Source of the DNA: Acanthamoeba castellanii str. Neff
Lineage: Eukaryota; Discosea; Longamoebia; Acanthamoebidae
Length of the DNA: 37,371 bases
NCBI RefSeq assembly: GCF_000313135.1
Contig: NW_004457344.1
Span: forward strand, 1 to 37,371
Direction of reading: 5' to 3'
Below are positions 11,280 through 21,144 of this stretch, piece by piece. The notes beneath the pieces are model-generated. The model saw nothing but the letters and a program-made list of their open reading frames with translations, ran no database searches and had not been told where the DNA came from. The translations under genes were made by a program, and so were the position numbers. Position 1 is the stretch's first letter. Each line of letters starts with the position of its first letter.

Positions 11280-12606
11280 ATGACCGACTCTGCCTGCTTC
11301 AGTGGCCCGCTGTTCATGTTCGACAAGGACACCGCGGTGCGGCAGGTCGCCGCCAACGCGGACGAGCATGCCCAGAACGAGGCAGCCGGCTGGCCTTTCA
11401 CCTATGCCGCCCACGTCACCTCCAACTGGGACACTGGCGGCCACCACCCCAATGGCAAGTGCCCCCTCTCCCTCCCCTTCCACTCTAGCGCTCACCCAAA
11501 CTCCGGTGCCAGGCGGGTATCTGGTGTGCATCGTGCTTTCGGCGTTGGAGAAGGTGCTGGCGCACCCACACCCGCTCGTACTCTCGTCTTGGTTCATCTC
11601 GGGTGCCACGGCCGGTCGAGCGTTTGTGAAGGTGAAGACGCTCAAATGTACGAATGGCGCAGCTCTCTCTCTCTCTCTCTCTCATGATTGCGACGGCGCT
11701 GACCTTGTGTGGTGGGGCATCAGCCAGCGGAAGTCGCTCATCGGCAGAGGCCATCCTCTACCAGCTCGTGAAGCAAACCACAAAGGACGGACATGAGGTC
11801 CGTGGCCGGTGCAAAGTGAATGCACCCTGTGTTGCTCAGCGTTGTGCCTCATCATCTCTCCACCACAACAGAGCGAAGTGGCGGTGGAGAGACTGCGGGT
11901 CACTGCCATGTTCACAGACCTGGCCAAGCCAAATGGACTGAGCCGGGATCTCGGCGGGGAGAAGCACCCACGCCACACGCTCTACCCCACCCTCCCGCCC
12001 ATTGACCAGTGCGAGAAAGTGTCGTACAGCACAACCATCACGCGCAGCATCGTCGGGTACAGCTCCCGCTAGCCTTGAGTGTCGCCCGTTGACTGGTGAC
12101 TGATGATGTGCGCAGCCACTATGACCCGCTCACAGCCCCCACGAAGAAAGGCGAACACTGCGAGCGAAGAATGTACATGCAGTTTCAGGATGGACGGAAG
12201 CCCGACGTGAAGAGCCTTGCTCTGTTCGGTACGAGATAGCATTTTTGCCACGCCTGCGATTGGTTACTAACTTCGCAACTCCTTGCCTTAGCCGACGGCT
12301 CCATTCCTGCCGTGCTGACGCTTGATCTCCCGGAGTCATGGGTGCCCACGATCGAATACACCGTGTACTTTCGAGGGATACCGGCTGCAGGTAATGTATT
12401 GTGCAAATTGTGTTAATAGTGATGGCTCCTCACTCACTCGATATTCACGCTCAACAGGACCGCTGAAAGTGTTCCTACAGAGTCGACACCTCATCAATGG
12501 CTACGTCGAGGAGGACTTTGATATTCTGGACAGCACCGACAAGCTCGTGGCCCAGTCACGCCAGCTCGCCCTTGTGCTTGGCGCCAAGAAGAAAGCCGCT
12601 CTATAG
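11280..12606 (+). CDS. Acyl-CoA thioesterase, double hot-dog (4HBT_3/TesB-like)
   Basis: Predicted hydrolase of acyl-CoA thioesters. Seven exons (11280-11454, 11513-11647, 11724-11797, 11872-12056, 12116-12228, 12292-12390, 12458-12606) join in frame to about 309 residues, typical for this family. The N-terminal hot-dog half has NWDTGGHHPNGGYLVCIV, with the GGY turn rebuilt over intron 1, then AHPHPLVLSSWFISGATAG. The second half ends with VFLQSRHLINGYVEEDFDIL and DKLVAQSRQLALVL, the usual C-terminal signature of this group. Intron 1 appears to be GC-AG: donor G|GCAAGT, acceptor GCCAG. No targeting peptide is evident. The exact acyl chain preference cannot be read from sequence. The gene shares its upstream region with the myosin and lies 200 bp before the GNAT gene on the same strand. 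Confidence 0.85.
11663..11684 (+). repeat. (CT)n microsatellite in thioesterase intron 2
   Basis: An almost perfect CT dinucleotide run of about 20 bp lies inside the intron between 11647 and 11724, about 40 bp upstream of the acceptor. It may act as part of an extended pyrimidine tract, but that is inference. Confidence 0.8.
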
Positions 12607-12806
12607 GCCCGCGTTGAGGACTGCTTTGATCTTCGACATCTCTTGTTTGATGAGACCAATGTTGCTGCTGTACATACCCCGCATTCTCGCTCGCCACGTG
12701 TACCGTTTTAACGTCGGCGTTGCCCGACGAACCCCGAAAGAAAGAAACGGTGGGAGAGCGGGCTGCAGCTAACAGTCGCGGGAGTACACTCGAACAAACC
12801 CGAAAC

Positions 12807-13393
12807 ATGGACGACATCACCTACCGCCAAGCAACTCCCGATGACGTGGTGGCGTTGTTGAGTGTGATGGATCTCGCTCTTGGCTCTGAGGATGAAACGG
12901 TAACGAAGCCTGACGAGCTTCCTGCAAGAATTGAGCGCTGGTTGCCACGCCTGAGCGACCCCTCCATAATCTTTTGGTACGCTTCCCCTGTTGGGTTGGT
13001 CCCTTTTGCAGCATCTTAGTCTTGGGTACGAACAGGGTAGCTGAGGCGGAGGGTCGAGTGGTAGCGTGGACGCGAGGCCAGCAGCCTATCCCCTGCCACC
13101 GCACCGCCGGAGGTGTTGAGTACGAAGCCGAGTGTGTGAATGCATTTGTCCTTCCTGCGTATCAGGGACGCGGCATCGGCAAGACGCTATGGCGCATGAT
13201 GTGGGACGCCACGCTCGCCCTCCTACAGCCAAAGAACTTCATCGTTTGGTCTGTCCCGGGCGCCATAGGCTTCTACAAGTCGCTCGGTGGGACGGAGAGC
13301 GAGAAGAGATCCTTCTGCGACACGGAGCCGCTTGATGTGCACACTGCCATTGTTTGGCCAGACGCCTCGGACAGCGCACACAAACTCTTGTGA
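12807..13393 (+). CDS. GNAT-family N-acetyltransferase
   Basis: Predicted acetyl-CoA-dependent N-acetyltransferase. Two exons (12807-12976 and 13012-13393), split by a 35-bp GT-AG intron, give about 183 residues. The N-terminus, ITYRQATPDDVVALLSVMD, is the usual beta1-alpha1 start of GNAT proteins. Motif A, the acetyl-CoA pyrophosphate loop, is clear: VLPAYQGRGIGKTLWRMM (Q-x-x-G-x-G). IVWSVPGAIGFYKSLGG corresponds to motif B, with the conserved Tyr of the FYxxLGF-type segment. The substrate is unknown. The intron is unusually short, but reading through it shifts the frame and hits a stop, so splicing is needed to reach motif A. An AATAAA signal follows the stop near 13412. Confidence 0.82.
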
Positions 13394-13480
13394 TTTTTTG
13401 GAATTCCAGGAAATAAAAACAAGTTTAAAAGTACTGAAAAAGAGCTTTCTGCTGATAAATCGATTTCAAGCTGCTTGAAG

Positions 13481-16400
13481 ATGGGATCCTTCTCTGCGTT
13501 GATGTTTCCGTACCGTAAGTTTGTGGAAGGGCAAACACGGCTGAAGGAGGCGGGGCAGGGGGTGCTGAGGAATCTGATCGGATTTCGAACCTACCTACGA
13601 GATGACGAGGCCGGAACGAATGCGCAGAGCTGGGCGCGAGATCCGACCTGCTTCTCAGCAGCCACCACCTCCTACCTTCGCACTACTGAACAACTCGAAG
13701 CCGCTGTGGATGACATAACCTTCTTCGCAGCCAGCAACGGTACTTCAGCGGCACCGGCTTCCTTGCTTGTCGTCATCTTATATTTCCTTCTCCACAAAGG
13801 CGAGAGCTGCGTCATAATGGACGGACCACAAGAGCTGGCGGCGTTCATCGTGGCACACAGCACATACATGTTCGTGTGCCACGATGCTGCGGTCGACTTC
13901 CACCTGGTCAAGCGATTCCTGGAGCGCAACGGTATCCATTCCATTCCTTCACCACCACCACCACCTCCTCCTGCCGACCCTTGGGCTCAGCTTCTATCAA
14001 CTGCACACCGCCATGATGATCACACAACAGGGGAAGAAGTCGCGCTTCAGTGGTGGTGGGAGATCGCCAATCGCACACGTCTTCGGGACACAGGATTCTT
14101 GGATACACTTATCAGGTACGCTACGCATGCAGCGCCATCGACAAAGGGTAGCCGCACCGGTCTCTGAATTCCTCTCGCTCGGTGTGACACCGTAGGTTGG
14201 GCCTGGACGACATCTGGCCGTCGCCACGGGACTTCAACGTATTGCTGCAGGACTATCTCCCGCAGGACGTGGTAGATGAGGAGATCCTCCGCCCCTCACG
14301 GCCACGAGGCCTGCGATACTATTCGCCTGTAAATAGCGGGTACTGTGGTGATGATCATCACCAGCCTCCTACACTTGTCCGCGTGTTGAGCGCACGTATG
14401 GTGGTCGAAGTTGACATCGCTTTCTTGTGTGGGCACAACACAGAGCGCAAGAGGTCGACGTGGAGGAACAGATCGACCTCATGTACATAGACGCTGTGAG
14501 GGACGTGAAGCTGCTGGCGCTCGCCTATCCCGAGATGTACAACCTGGCCACAAGGATCATGACGCCACACCGCGCTGAGATTCTTAGCAACACCATGAAG
14601 GTGCAATCGCCATCCCTCTGCTTGACGACTGGGGCTGTATCTAAACGTGGCCCATGTGGTGTCTGGCTGTGCTGCAGGATTACGGACCCCTAAGCGAGGG
14701 CATACAGGTAAAGGCCAGCATCGTCCTGGCCGACGTGACTAGGAACGGGTACGAGCTGTCCGTCGAAAAAGGGTGTGGCCAAACCGCTAAAGTGCTGCAA
14801 CACTTTGGCGAATATCTTTAGGATGGCCGTCGATATCGATCAAGCGCGACGCATTCAGCGATACTATGAGAAGAAGCTCTACGACGCTACTGCCCAGCTG
14901 GTTGAGAACCCGGACTTTGAAGGTTGAGCTCTGGGTGATTTATATACCGAGACCTACCCAGTGTTGACACATTCCCACGTCCTGCACGCAGGAATGTTTC
15001 ACGAGGACAAGAAGAAGGCTAAGTTCCGGGAGGGCCAAGGCGAACCGGGCGCTCCCCCCAGCGGAGAACACCAGACGGAGAATGGCGGTGAAGACGATGG
15101 CGATGGCGACGAAGCACCAGCGAAGCTGCTTGAGAACTCGGAGAGGCCCAGTATCGTCCAGGAAAAGCTCAAGGAGATCTTGACTCAGGTGAGATCAACA
15201 TGCCGTTAACCCGACGTGGCCGTTTGATCGTTTGCAAAGCAATCTTGCTCACCCAACCGCCGTACGGCCTTTGTTGTGGTGCACAGGCACGCCAAGACAT
15301 CAAGAGCATGTACGATGTATCGGTCAAAGTGCCTAAGACGGCGATCCGAAACACCTTTTCCACCGCCACCAAGACCTGGTACGCTGTGGACGTCGCTCGC
15401 TCCGCTGACGACGCCTTTTGACTGACCCGCGCGTGTCTGTTTGCTTTCGCTTCAGGCTGCAATATGCCGAGTATCATCCCTTCATCCGTAGCTGGGTCGA
15501 GATGGACCGGGCGTCGCGTCACCTGGCGTTCCTCGACCATCTACGGGTACAGTTAGACCAGTGTTCCAGTATATGCGTGAGTACAGAGCTGACTAGTCGG
15601 TGATCGGTGTGTCCTCCATACAGGAGCCCGTTGCTCACCCCGAGTACACGGTCATGGTGCGCAACGGACGGAGCTCGTGCGGTGGGCCTGCCATTCAACA
15701 GACGCCGCGCAAGGGCGGGTTCCGCGAGATGTTTCGAGCGTCGGAGGGGCGCCTCATCCTCTCCGTCGACTACGACTTCATCGAGCTGTGCACGCTCGCT
15801 TCCGTGTGCGAAGCGCGCTACGGCTATTCCAACCTAGCCGAGGTCATTCGCAAGGTAAGCTACCTTGATTCGATCGTCAGCGTTGGAGAGTAGTATTGCG
15901 TGGTGGTCTCACCATTGTGGTTTACCGGCTGCTGCGTACAGGGCGTGGACCCGCATTCCTTCACGGCGTCCATGTTCGAGGGCGTGGAACTGGCCCAGTT
16001 CATGTCGTGGAAGGACAGCGCTGACGGCGAGCTGCGCACCAAGTTCACGACCCTCCGACAGAGAGCCAAGGTATTTCACGCCGTCGTCTATTCGCCATCA
16101 TCCACAGGCGCTAACCCAACACCGCTACTAGGCCATCAACTTCGGTATACCTGGCGGGTTGTCAGCTGGCGGGCTGCAGGAGTATGCCAAAACGGCCTAC
16201 AACGTGGAGCTCAGCTACCCAGGTACTCGCCGGTTTCGTTTTTCGTTTCATTTTACGGCCCCATCGGGGCTCACGGTGCGCGTGGTGTTCGGGCGGCCTG
16301 CAGAGGCGGTGTTTTTCAAGAAGCGGCTGACCAAGGAGGTCTACCCCGAGCTGCACAAGTATCTGCGGGAGCGCGAGTTCGCTGTGGTGGCGCATAACCT

Positions 16401-17295
16401 GCAGTGCACGTGGGAAGAGTGCATTCCGGCGCTGGCTCTCAAGGCTCCTCGAGTCATGAGCAGTACGCATGCCACACTACTCAATGAGGGTGGGGGTGGA
16501 CAAAAGATTAATGCGACCACGCGTGTTCCATGTGTGGCGTTACGCAGATGCGGTGAAAAACTTGATCCGCGGCCGCACGCTCAAGCTGACGGAGAGGCAC
16601 AAAAGCGACGTCGAGTGGCAGAACAAGGTGTGGGAGGGGATCAAGGCCGTTTGCCACAATCCCGAGATCAGCAAGATGATCGAGGCCAGCAACAACGTCG
16701 GCAGCGACAAACTCTTCAGCCGGTTCGCCTCCTCTCTCTATCGTTGAATTCGCGTAAGCGGGCACTATCCTAACAAGATGGGTTTGCTTGCTTGCTTCAG
16801 GATCTTCGGTAGCAGCGTCACGACGCTCACGGGCCGGGTGCGCGGCTTCGTGACCTTCACCCAAGCCTGCAACACTCCGTTTTCTGGTTCTTTGCTCCCA
16901 TGAACAACTCTTAAGCTTCGAGCTTCGCTCACACTTCTCTCCTTCACTCGCACAGGCCTGGCTGCGGATGGCGCCAAGCTCGCCATGTGGAATCTGTACA
17001 TGGTCGGCTATCGCATTATCGGTTTCATTCATGACGAGGTACGGCCCTACCTCACGCTCGCTTTAGTCGTTGCGTCGTTTCTCAGTCGCATGCGCACCAG
17101 ATTCTGGTGGAGATCGACGAGGACAGTGACTGGACGGCCGAGGCGCAGATGGTGGAGCGCATTGTGTGCGAGGCCATGCAGGAGCTCAACGGCACCATCC
17201 CCATCTCGTGCTCCTTCGCCCTCTCGCGCTTCTGGTCCAAGAGCGCCGAGGCTGTCTACGACGACAAGGGCCGACTCACCGTGTGGAAGGCCTAA
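13481..17295 (+). CDS. Family A DNA polymerase, phage-type, intron-rich nuclear copy
   Basis: DNA-directed DNA polymerase of the PolA family. I resolve 17 exons: 13481-13931, 14031-14115, 14196-14339, 14444-14600, 14678-14748, 14822-14922, 14992-15188, 15287-15378, 15456-15546, 15624-15854, 15942-16070, 16132-16222, 16304-16462, 16548-16722, 16801-16886, 16956-17038, 17101-17295. They join in frame to about 845 residues. Motif A is DYDFIEL (15768-15788). Motif B is RQRAKAINFGIPGG, split by an intron at 16071. Motif C is HDE (17030-17038), running into ILVEID. SSCGGPAIQQTPRKGG, LFSRIFGSSVTTLTGRVRG and NTPFSGLAADGAKLAMW are hallmarks of a phage/bacterial PolA branch, and NFGxPGG replaces the usual NFGxxYG. 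An exonuclease-like region precedes the palm, with HDAAVDFHLV as a candidate Exo II. No 5'-nuclease domain is seen. It is not POLG- or POLQ-like. Origin by transfer from a phage or bacterium is inferred. The start is the ATG in AAGATGG context. Confidence 0.88.
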
Positions 17296-17361
17296 AGAGA
17301 GAAGAAGAACGAAGAGCTCGCGAGCGCTCAGGTTTTAACTCCGACCAGGTTCTCTTTTTCA

Positions 17362-19415
17362 TCAGGGCACAGCGCGCAGGAGGGAGGAGTAGTGGGAGGC
17401 GAGGTCCGGAGAGGCCGCGAGGAGCTCTTTGATGAGGGTGTGGTTGTAGAAGGGCGCCCAGCACGAGCGGAAGCAGGTCGAGTCGCGCCGGCACTCGGCG
17501 CTCCACGGCTTGTTGGCTCCGTTCCAGTGCAGCACCTTGGCCCGCACGAACTCGACCAGCGGTGGCACCATGCCCTTCGCTCCTGCGCGGAGAGACCACC
17601 ACCATCAGCAATAGGAGCGAGAGAGAAGAAAAAGAACGACAGCGAAGAAAGAGCGAAGGGGGGGAATACCAAAGTGGCGAACGTTCCAGGAGCTGTCGAG
17701 CATGTGGAAGTTGCGGTAGAAGGCGGCCATGAGTGGTGGCTGGGTGCCCCAAGACCAGAGCTTCTGCTCCTTGTGCAGGGCCAGCCAGTGCTCGACGACG
17801 CCTGTTGTGGTCACCGCCGCGAGTTCGAGTTCGCGTGAGGGTGCGTTTCTTATCGGGAAAGGAACGGCGCAGGGGGTGGATGAAAAGGCTGGCGCATGAT
17901 CGTACCAGTCACGTTCTGGCTTCGCCATTTGTCAAAATTGATGACCGCCACACCTGCATTGAAGTAGGGTTCATCCTTGTCGAAGGCTTTTTGCACGATG
18001 GGCGACTGTTGAAATCAACATTGGACGAAACGTGTCAAAGAGTTCCAGAAAGACAAAGCGAAAGAAAGAGAAGAAGGAGAGCACTTGCCTTCCAATAAAA
18101 TGCATCTCCGTAGGTGTGTGGCAAGCCCTGCGCCACTGCATACAAAAACTCGTCCTGGCACACGACACGACCGCAACTTCGTCATCCAAGGTCTCACCTC
18201 TTCAATCGCCGTGTAGAGGTGGACTGAGGAAGCACCAGTACCTGGTGGTCGAGGATCGTTCCCAGCTCAGCGATGTTGCCCAGCATGATCGTGTCCGGGT
18301 CCAGGTAGACTGCTTTGGAGAGCCTTATTGGGGGGGGGTGTTCGTGAGAACCCGTGTCGTCCGCCAGAGGGGGGGGAGAACACACGTACTCGGGGAAGAT
18401 CTCATGGAAGTAGAAACGGGCGTAGTTGTTGGGGTTGGCGTGGATCTTGGGGTCATTCATGACGCTGGGGTAGGTCTTGATGAGCTTTGCAACCCGCGCC
18501 GTGTCAAACCCCACGACCTGCATTTCCGCACGCACGCATCGCACACAGTCATTGTAGTGGCCATGGTTAGTAGGGTGAATTGGACGTGTGGTGAAGAAGA
18601 AAGCTTGCCTTGAAGGAAACGGTCTGCTTGGTAAACCGGCCCTTCGGGAAGAGCGAGTAAAGGAACTCCTGGAACTGCTCGTGGAGTTCGGGCTTGGCGT
18701 CGGCCACGATGTAGAAGGCCAACGGGTTGCTGGTGTGCACCTGTCCACCGGCACACACAAGCCGTGAGCCTACACAACGGAACGCTGGGAAAAAGAGTGA
18801 GGGCGGGCGGGCGGGTGGTACGATGGTGGAGTTGATGAGGGCAATCAGTCCCGGCATGTACTTCTGGTCTGACGATGTGATCACGTTGATTGTCTTGCCT
18901 TTCTTCACCTTGTGCAAAGCTGTTTCGAAAGTGGGGCGTCAATAATGCTCACGCACCACCGCACACGCACACACGCACACACGCACACACGCACACACGC
19001 ACACGCACACACGCACACACGCACACACGCACACACGCACGCATGCACAGCGGTTGAGGCCACGTACATTGCATAGAGTTGTAGGTAAGAGAAAGAAGGG
19101 ATTCGCAGGCGCGGTTGACGTTGTGCATGCCCTTGAGCACCAACGGAAAGGCCAAGACCGGCTCCTCGGTCTCCTCGTCTTTGGCCTCTTTGCTGACCCG
19201 TGTCGCTGCCACATTGTATTTTATTTTTAAAAAAATATTATTTTAGATTTTCTATTGTACTTAAAAATAAATAAATCGGCAAAAAAAAGAACGAAAGCGA
19301 AGAGCGCGGTACAGTAGGTATAGAGCCAAACGCAAGCTATGAGTAGCCAGACCAGGCCGAGCACCGCCAGCAGCATCTGCCGCTTGGAGACTGTTGGCCG
19401 CCATGACGCCTGCAT
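17362..19415 (-). CDS. GT8-family glycosyltransferase, type II membrane protein
   Basis: Predicted retaining glycosyltransferase of family GT8, probably in the Golgi lumen. The first exon starts MQASWRPTVSKRQMLL and continues into one hydrophobic segment (LLAVLGLVWLLIACVWLY), a signal anchor. The catalytic domain then runs through several exons: INVITSSDQKYMPGLIALIN (beta1, about 18890-18830), AFYIVADAKPELHEQF (about 18720), and AVYLDPDTIMLGNIAELG (about 18310-18250), which contains the metal/UDP-sugar DxD motif as DPD. EPYFNAGVAVINFDKW lies near 17970-17920, and LWSWGTQPPLMAAFYRN near 17700-17760. Near the C-terminus is HWNGANKPW (about 17510-17535), the GT8 HxxGxxKPW phosphate-binding motif. 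The sugar donor is not predictable from this alone. The intron near 19210-19290 is very AT-rich, and another near 18950-19050 is TG-repeat-rich. The stop lies 66 bp from that of the converging polymerase gene. Confidence 0.87.
18954..19050 (-). repeat. GTGTGCG-type repeat in GT8 intron
   Basis: About 95 bp of imperfect alternating purine-pyrimidine repeat, read on the gene strand as GTGTGTGCGTGTGTGCG units, fills most of an intron. Alternating CG/TG tracts like this can adopt Z-DNA, but no function is implied by the sequence itself. Confidence 0.8.
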
Positions 19416-19797
19416 GTGATGTCAAAAGAGATCGGAAGAAAGCCACAAGCCGTGAACTCGTGCGGTGACTCAACTGCACGGAGAAGAGAGGAGCCTGAGA
19501 AGATGGAGAACGACCTGTGGTACTGGTCGCAAGGGTGATGGTGACTTTGGTGGGGGCAGGTGCACGCGCACGGAGCCCGAACCTCTCGCGTGCCAAGCCA
19601 TCGCTTGTCGCACGTCTGTACTCATTATTTAGTTTTTGTTTAACTTTTTTAGCCGCATTTCCTTTGCTAAAAACAAAAGGAAAGATTTAGTCAATTTTAA
19701 AAATTAGGAATTGGAAGTTGGTGGATAGCAAGTAGCCCCCCTTGGCTTGATCGGCCTTCTTTACGCACCAAAGGGGCTCGAAGCCCCTCCATCAGAG
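19416..19797. promoter_or_regulatory. Divergent intergenic region, GT8 and TADA1-like genes
   Basis: 382 bp between divergent start codons. The part nearer the GT8 gene is GC-rich and probably its 5' untranslated region. About 19618-19720 is AT-rich (TTTAGTTTTTGTTTAACTTT and nearby A/T runs) and is the most likely promoter core. No further exon with recognisable features was found. Confidence 0.45.
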
Positions 19798-20908
19798 ATG
19801 GATCGAGTGGATCTGGAAGAGGTCAAGGCCAATCTGTTTGGCAATCTCTCGAGGGAAACGGCAGATGATTACTGGACGTGCCTTCGTGCATTCCTTGCTG
19901 CGAAGCTCACCAAGTACGAGTTCGATTGCCAGATCTATGCTATCCTCGAAGGGCGTCAGGAGAGCGGTACAATTCCCCCCCCCCAAATTTCTATCTTGCA
20001 TTAGGTGATTTTCGCCATGCTGACTTGCTGGCTCGACAGTGGCCTTGCACAACCACTTGATCAGGTCTCTCATCCGCAATGCCTACAACGCGGTGCCGTC
20101 GTTTGCGGTGCCGTCGAGCGGCCTAAAGCGCGAGAGCGATGCAGCTGCGGGTGCGCCCTCGGCCAAGCGCCTCAAGACTGCCGCTGCCGCCGCGGCCAAG
20201 GCAGCCGCCGCTCCCGGTGCCTCCAGCATCGTCCGTACGCGAGTCGCTCCTCGTCGGCCTTCGCCTGTCGTGCGTCAGCTTGGCAGCGGTGCGTCCCATC
20301 TTCTTTCAATCTGAGCCTCAGCTTTGGCGTGTCGCATGCTCACCACCACCACCACCACCACCACCACCACCACCACCACCACCACCACCACCACCACCAC
20401 CAAACAGATCACCTGCGCCTGGCTCACGACTTTGGCGGCGCGACGTCACCGTCATCGTGGGCGCTACGCAACCGAATGTACAAAATAGCCACCGAAGCCG
20501 GCCTCACCGAAATCTCACCCGAGGCCGTAAACCTCATGACACACGCCATGGAGGTACCCTTCAGCTAAACACCTTCATCATTGATACACTTGGTTACTCT
20601 TGTACTGATCTTCTTCTTCATCATCTTCTCTACGCCAGCATCACCTCAAGGACATTCTTGACGCGTGCAAGCGAACGAAAACGCTCACACCATCAGGACT
20701 CGCAACGGCCGCCTCTTCTACCACAACATCACCAGCCTCCACCGCCTCCGCTCGCTCCTTCTCGCCACACACTGTATTTAATCAGCCCGAGGGCAACACC
20801 ATCTCCGCACGGGACATGCTCACCATGGTGCAGCACCGCCCCTACCTGCTGGGCGAGGACCTGCCCGTCAACCAGGAGAGAATCCTCCTCATCCAGGAAG
20901 ACTACTAG
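19798..20908 (+). CDS. TADA1: SAGA complex subunit Ada1/TADA1-like
   Basis: Predicted structural subunit of the SAGA histone acetyltransferase coactivator; family members carry a histone-fold-like segment. Four exons (19798-19966, 20040-20288, 20408-20553, 20639-20908) join in frame to about 277 residues. The N-terminal block, DLEEVKANLFGNLSRETADD then YWTCLRAFLAAKLTKYEFD, followed by ALHNHLIRSLIRNAYNA, matches the SAGA-Tad1 pattern in which a short helical domain binds and then HNxLI marks the next helix. An Ala/Lys-rich stretch follows (residues about 75-110). The C-terminal half has ALRNRMYKIATEAGL, then EISPEAVNLMTHAMEHHLKD, the conserved histone-fold-like segment. Intron 2 holds a perfect (CAC)20 repeat ending 7 bp before the exon. 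Family assignment is from pattern memory; a profile search would settle it. Confidence 0.8.
20341..20400 (+). repeat. (CAC)20 trinucleotide microsatellite beside a 3' splice site
   Basis: Twenty uninterrupted CAC units lie in intron 2 of the TADA1-like gene. Only CAAACAG separates the repeat from exon 3 at 20408. It occupies the place of the polypyrimidine tract (two thirds C, one third A). If the intron were retained, the coding frame would hit a stop at about 20314, before the repeat, so a poly-His product is not expected. Confidence 0.9.
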
Positions 20909-21144
20909 ACCACCACACTCGGCCGCTCTTGCTCTCCCTCCTCCTCTTCATGGCACTGCTTTGCGTGTCCAGGTGCGACCACCTCGCAGCTCGCCAACAG
21001 AACATTCCTTTTGTGCACGACCACCGCACACACACGACTAGCTCAAGAACTTGTAACTCACATCCTTTGCCACACAAGCACAGTCGACAACAAAGTTGCC
21101 CCTTTACTAACAACAGCGTAGAACCACCCAGAGAGAGGAAGAAG

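Noticed and set aside
13481..17295. Possible prophage, giant-virus insertion or bacterial contamination around the polymerase
   Set aside because: The gene has at least 16 introns with GT-AG ends, flanks are ordinary eukaryotic genes on both sides, and no capsid, integrase, terminase or other viral gene is present.
18954..19050. CRISPR-like array in the GTGTGCG repeats
   Set aside because: Units are too short and continuous, without unique spacers, and the repeat sits in an intron of a eukaryotic gene.
20139..21041. 300-codon plus-strand frame with a long poly-Pro run
   Set aside because: The Pro run is the (CAC)20 intron repeat read in another frame, and the rest is a shadow of the TADA1-like exons.
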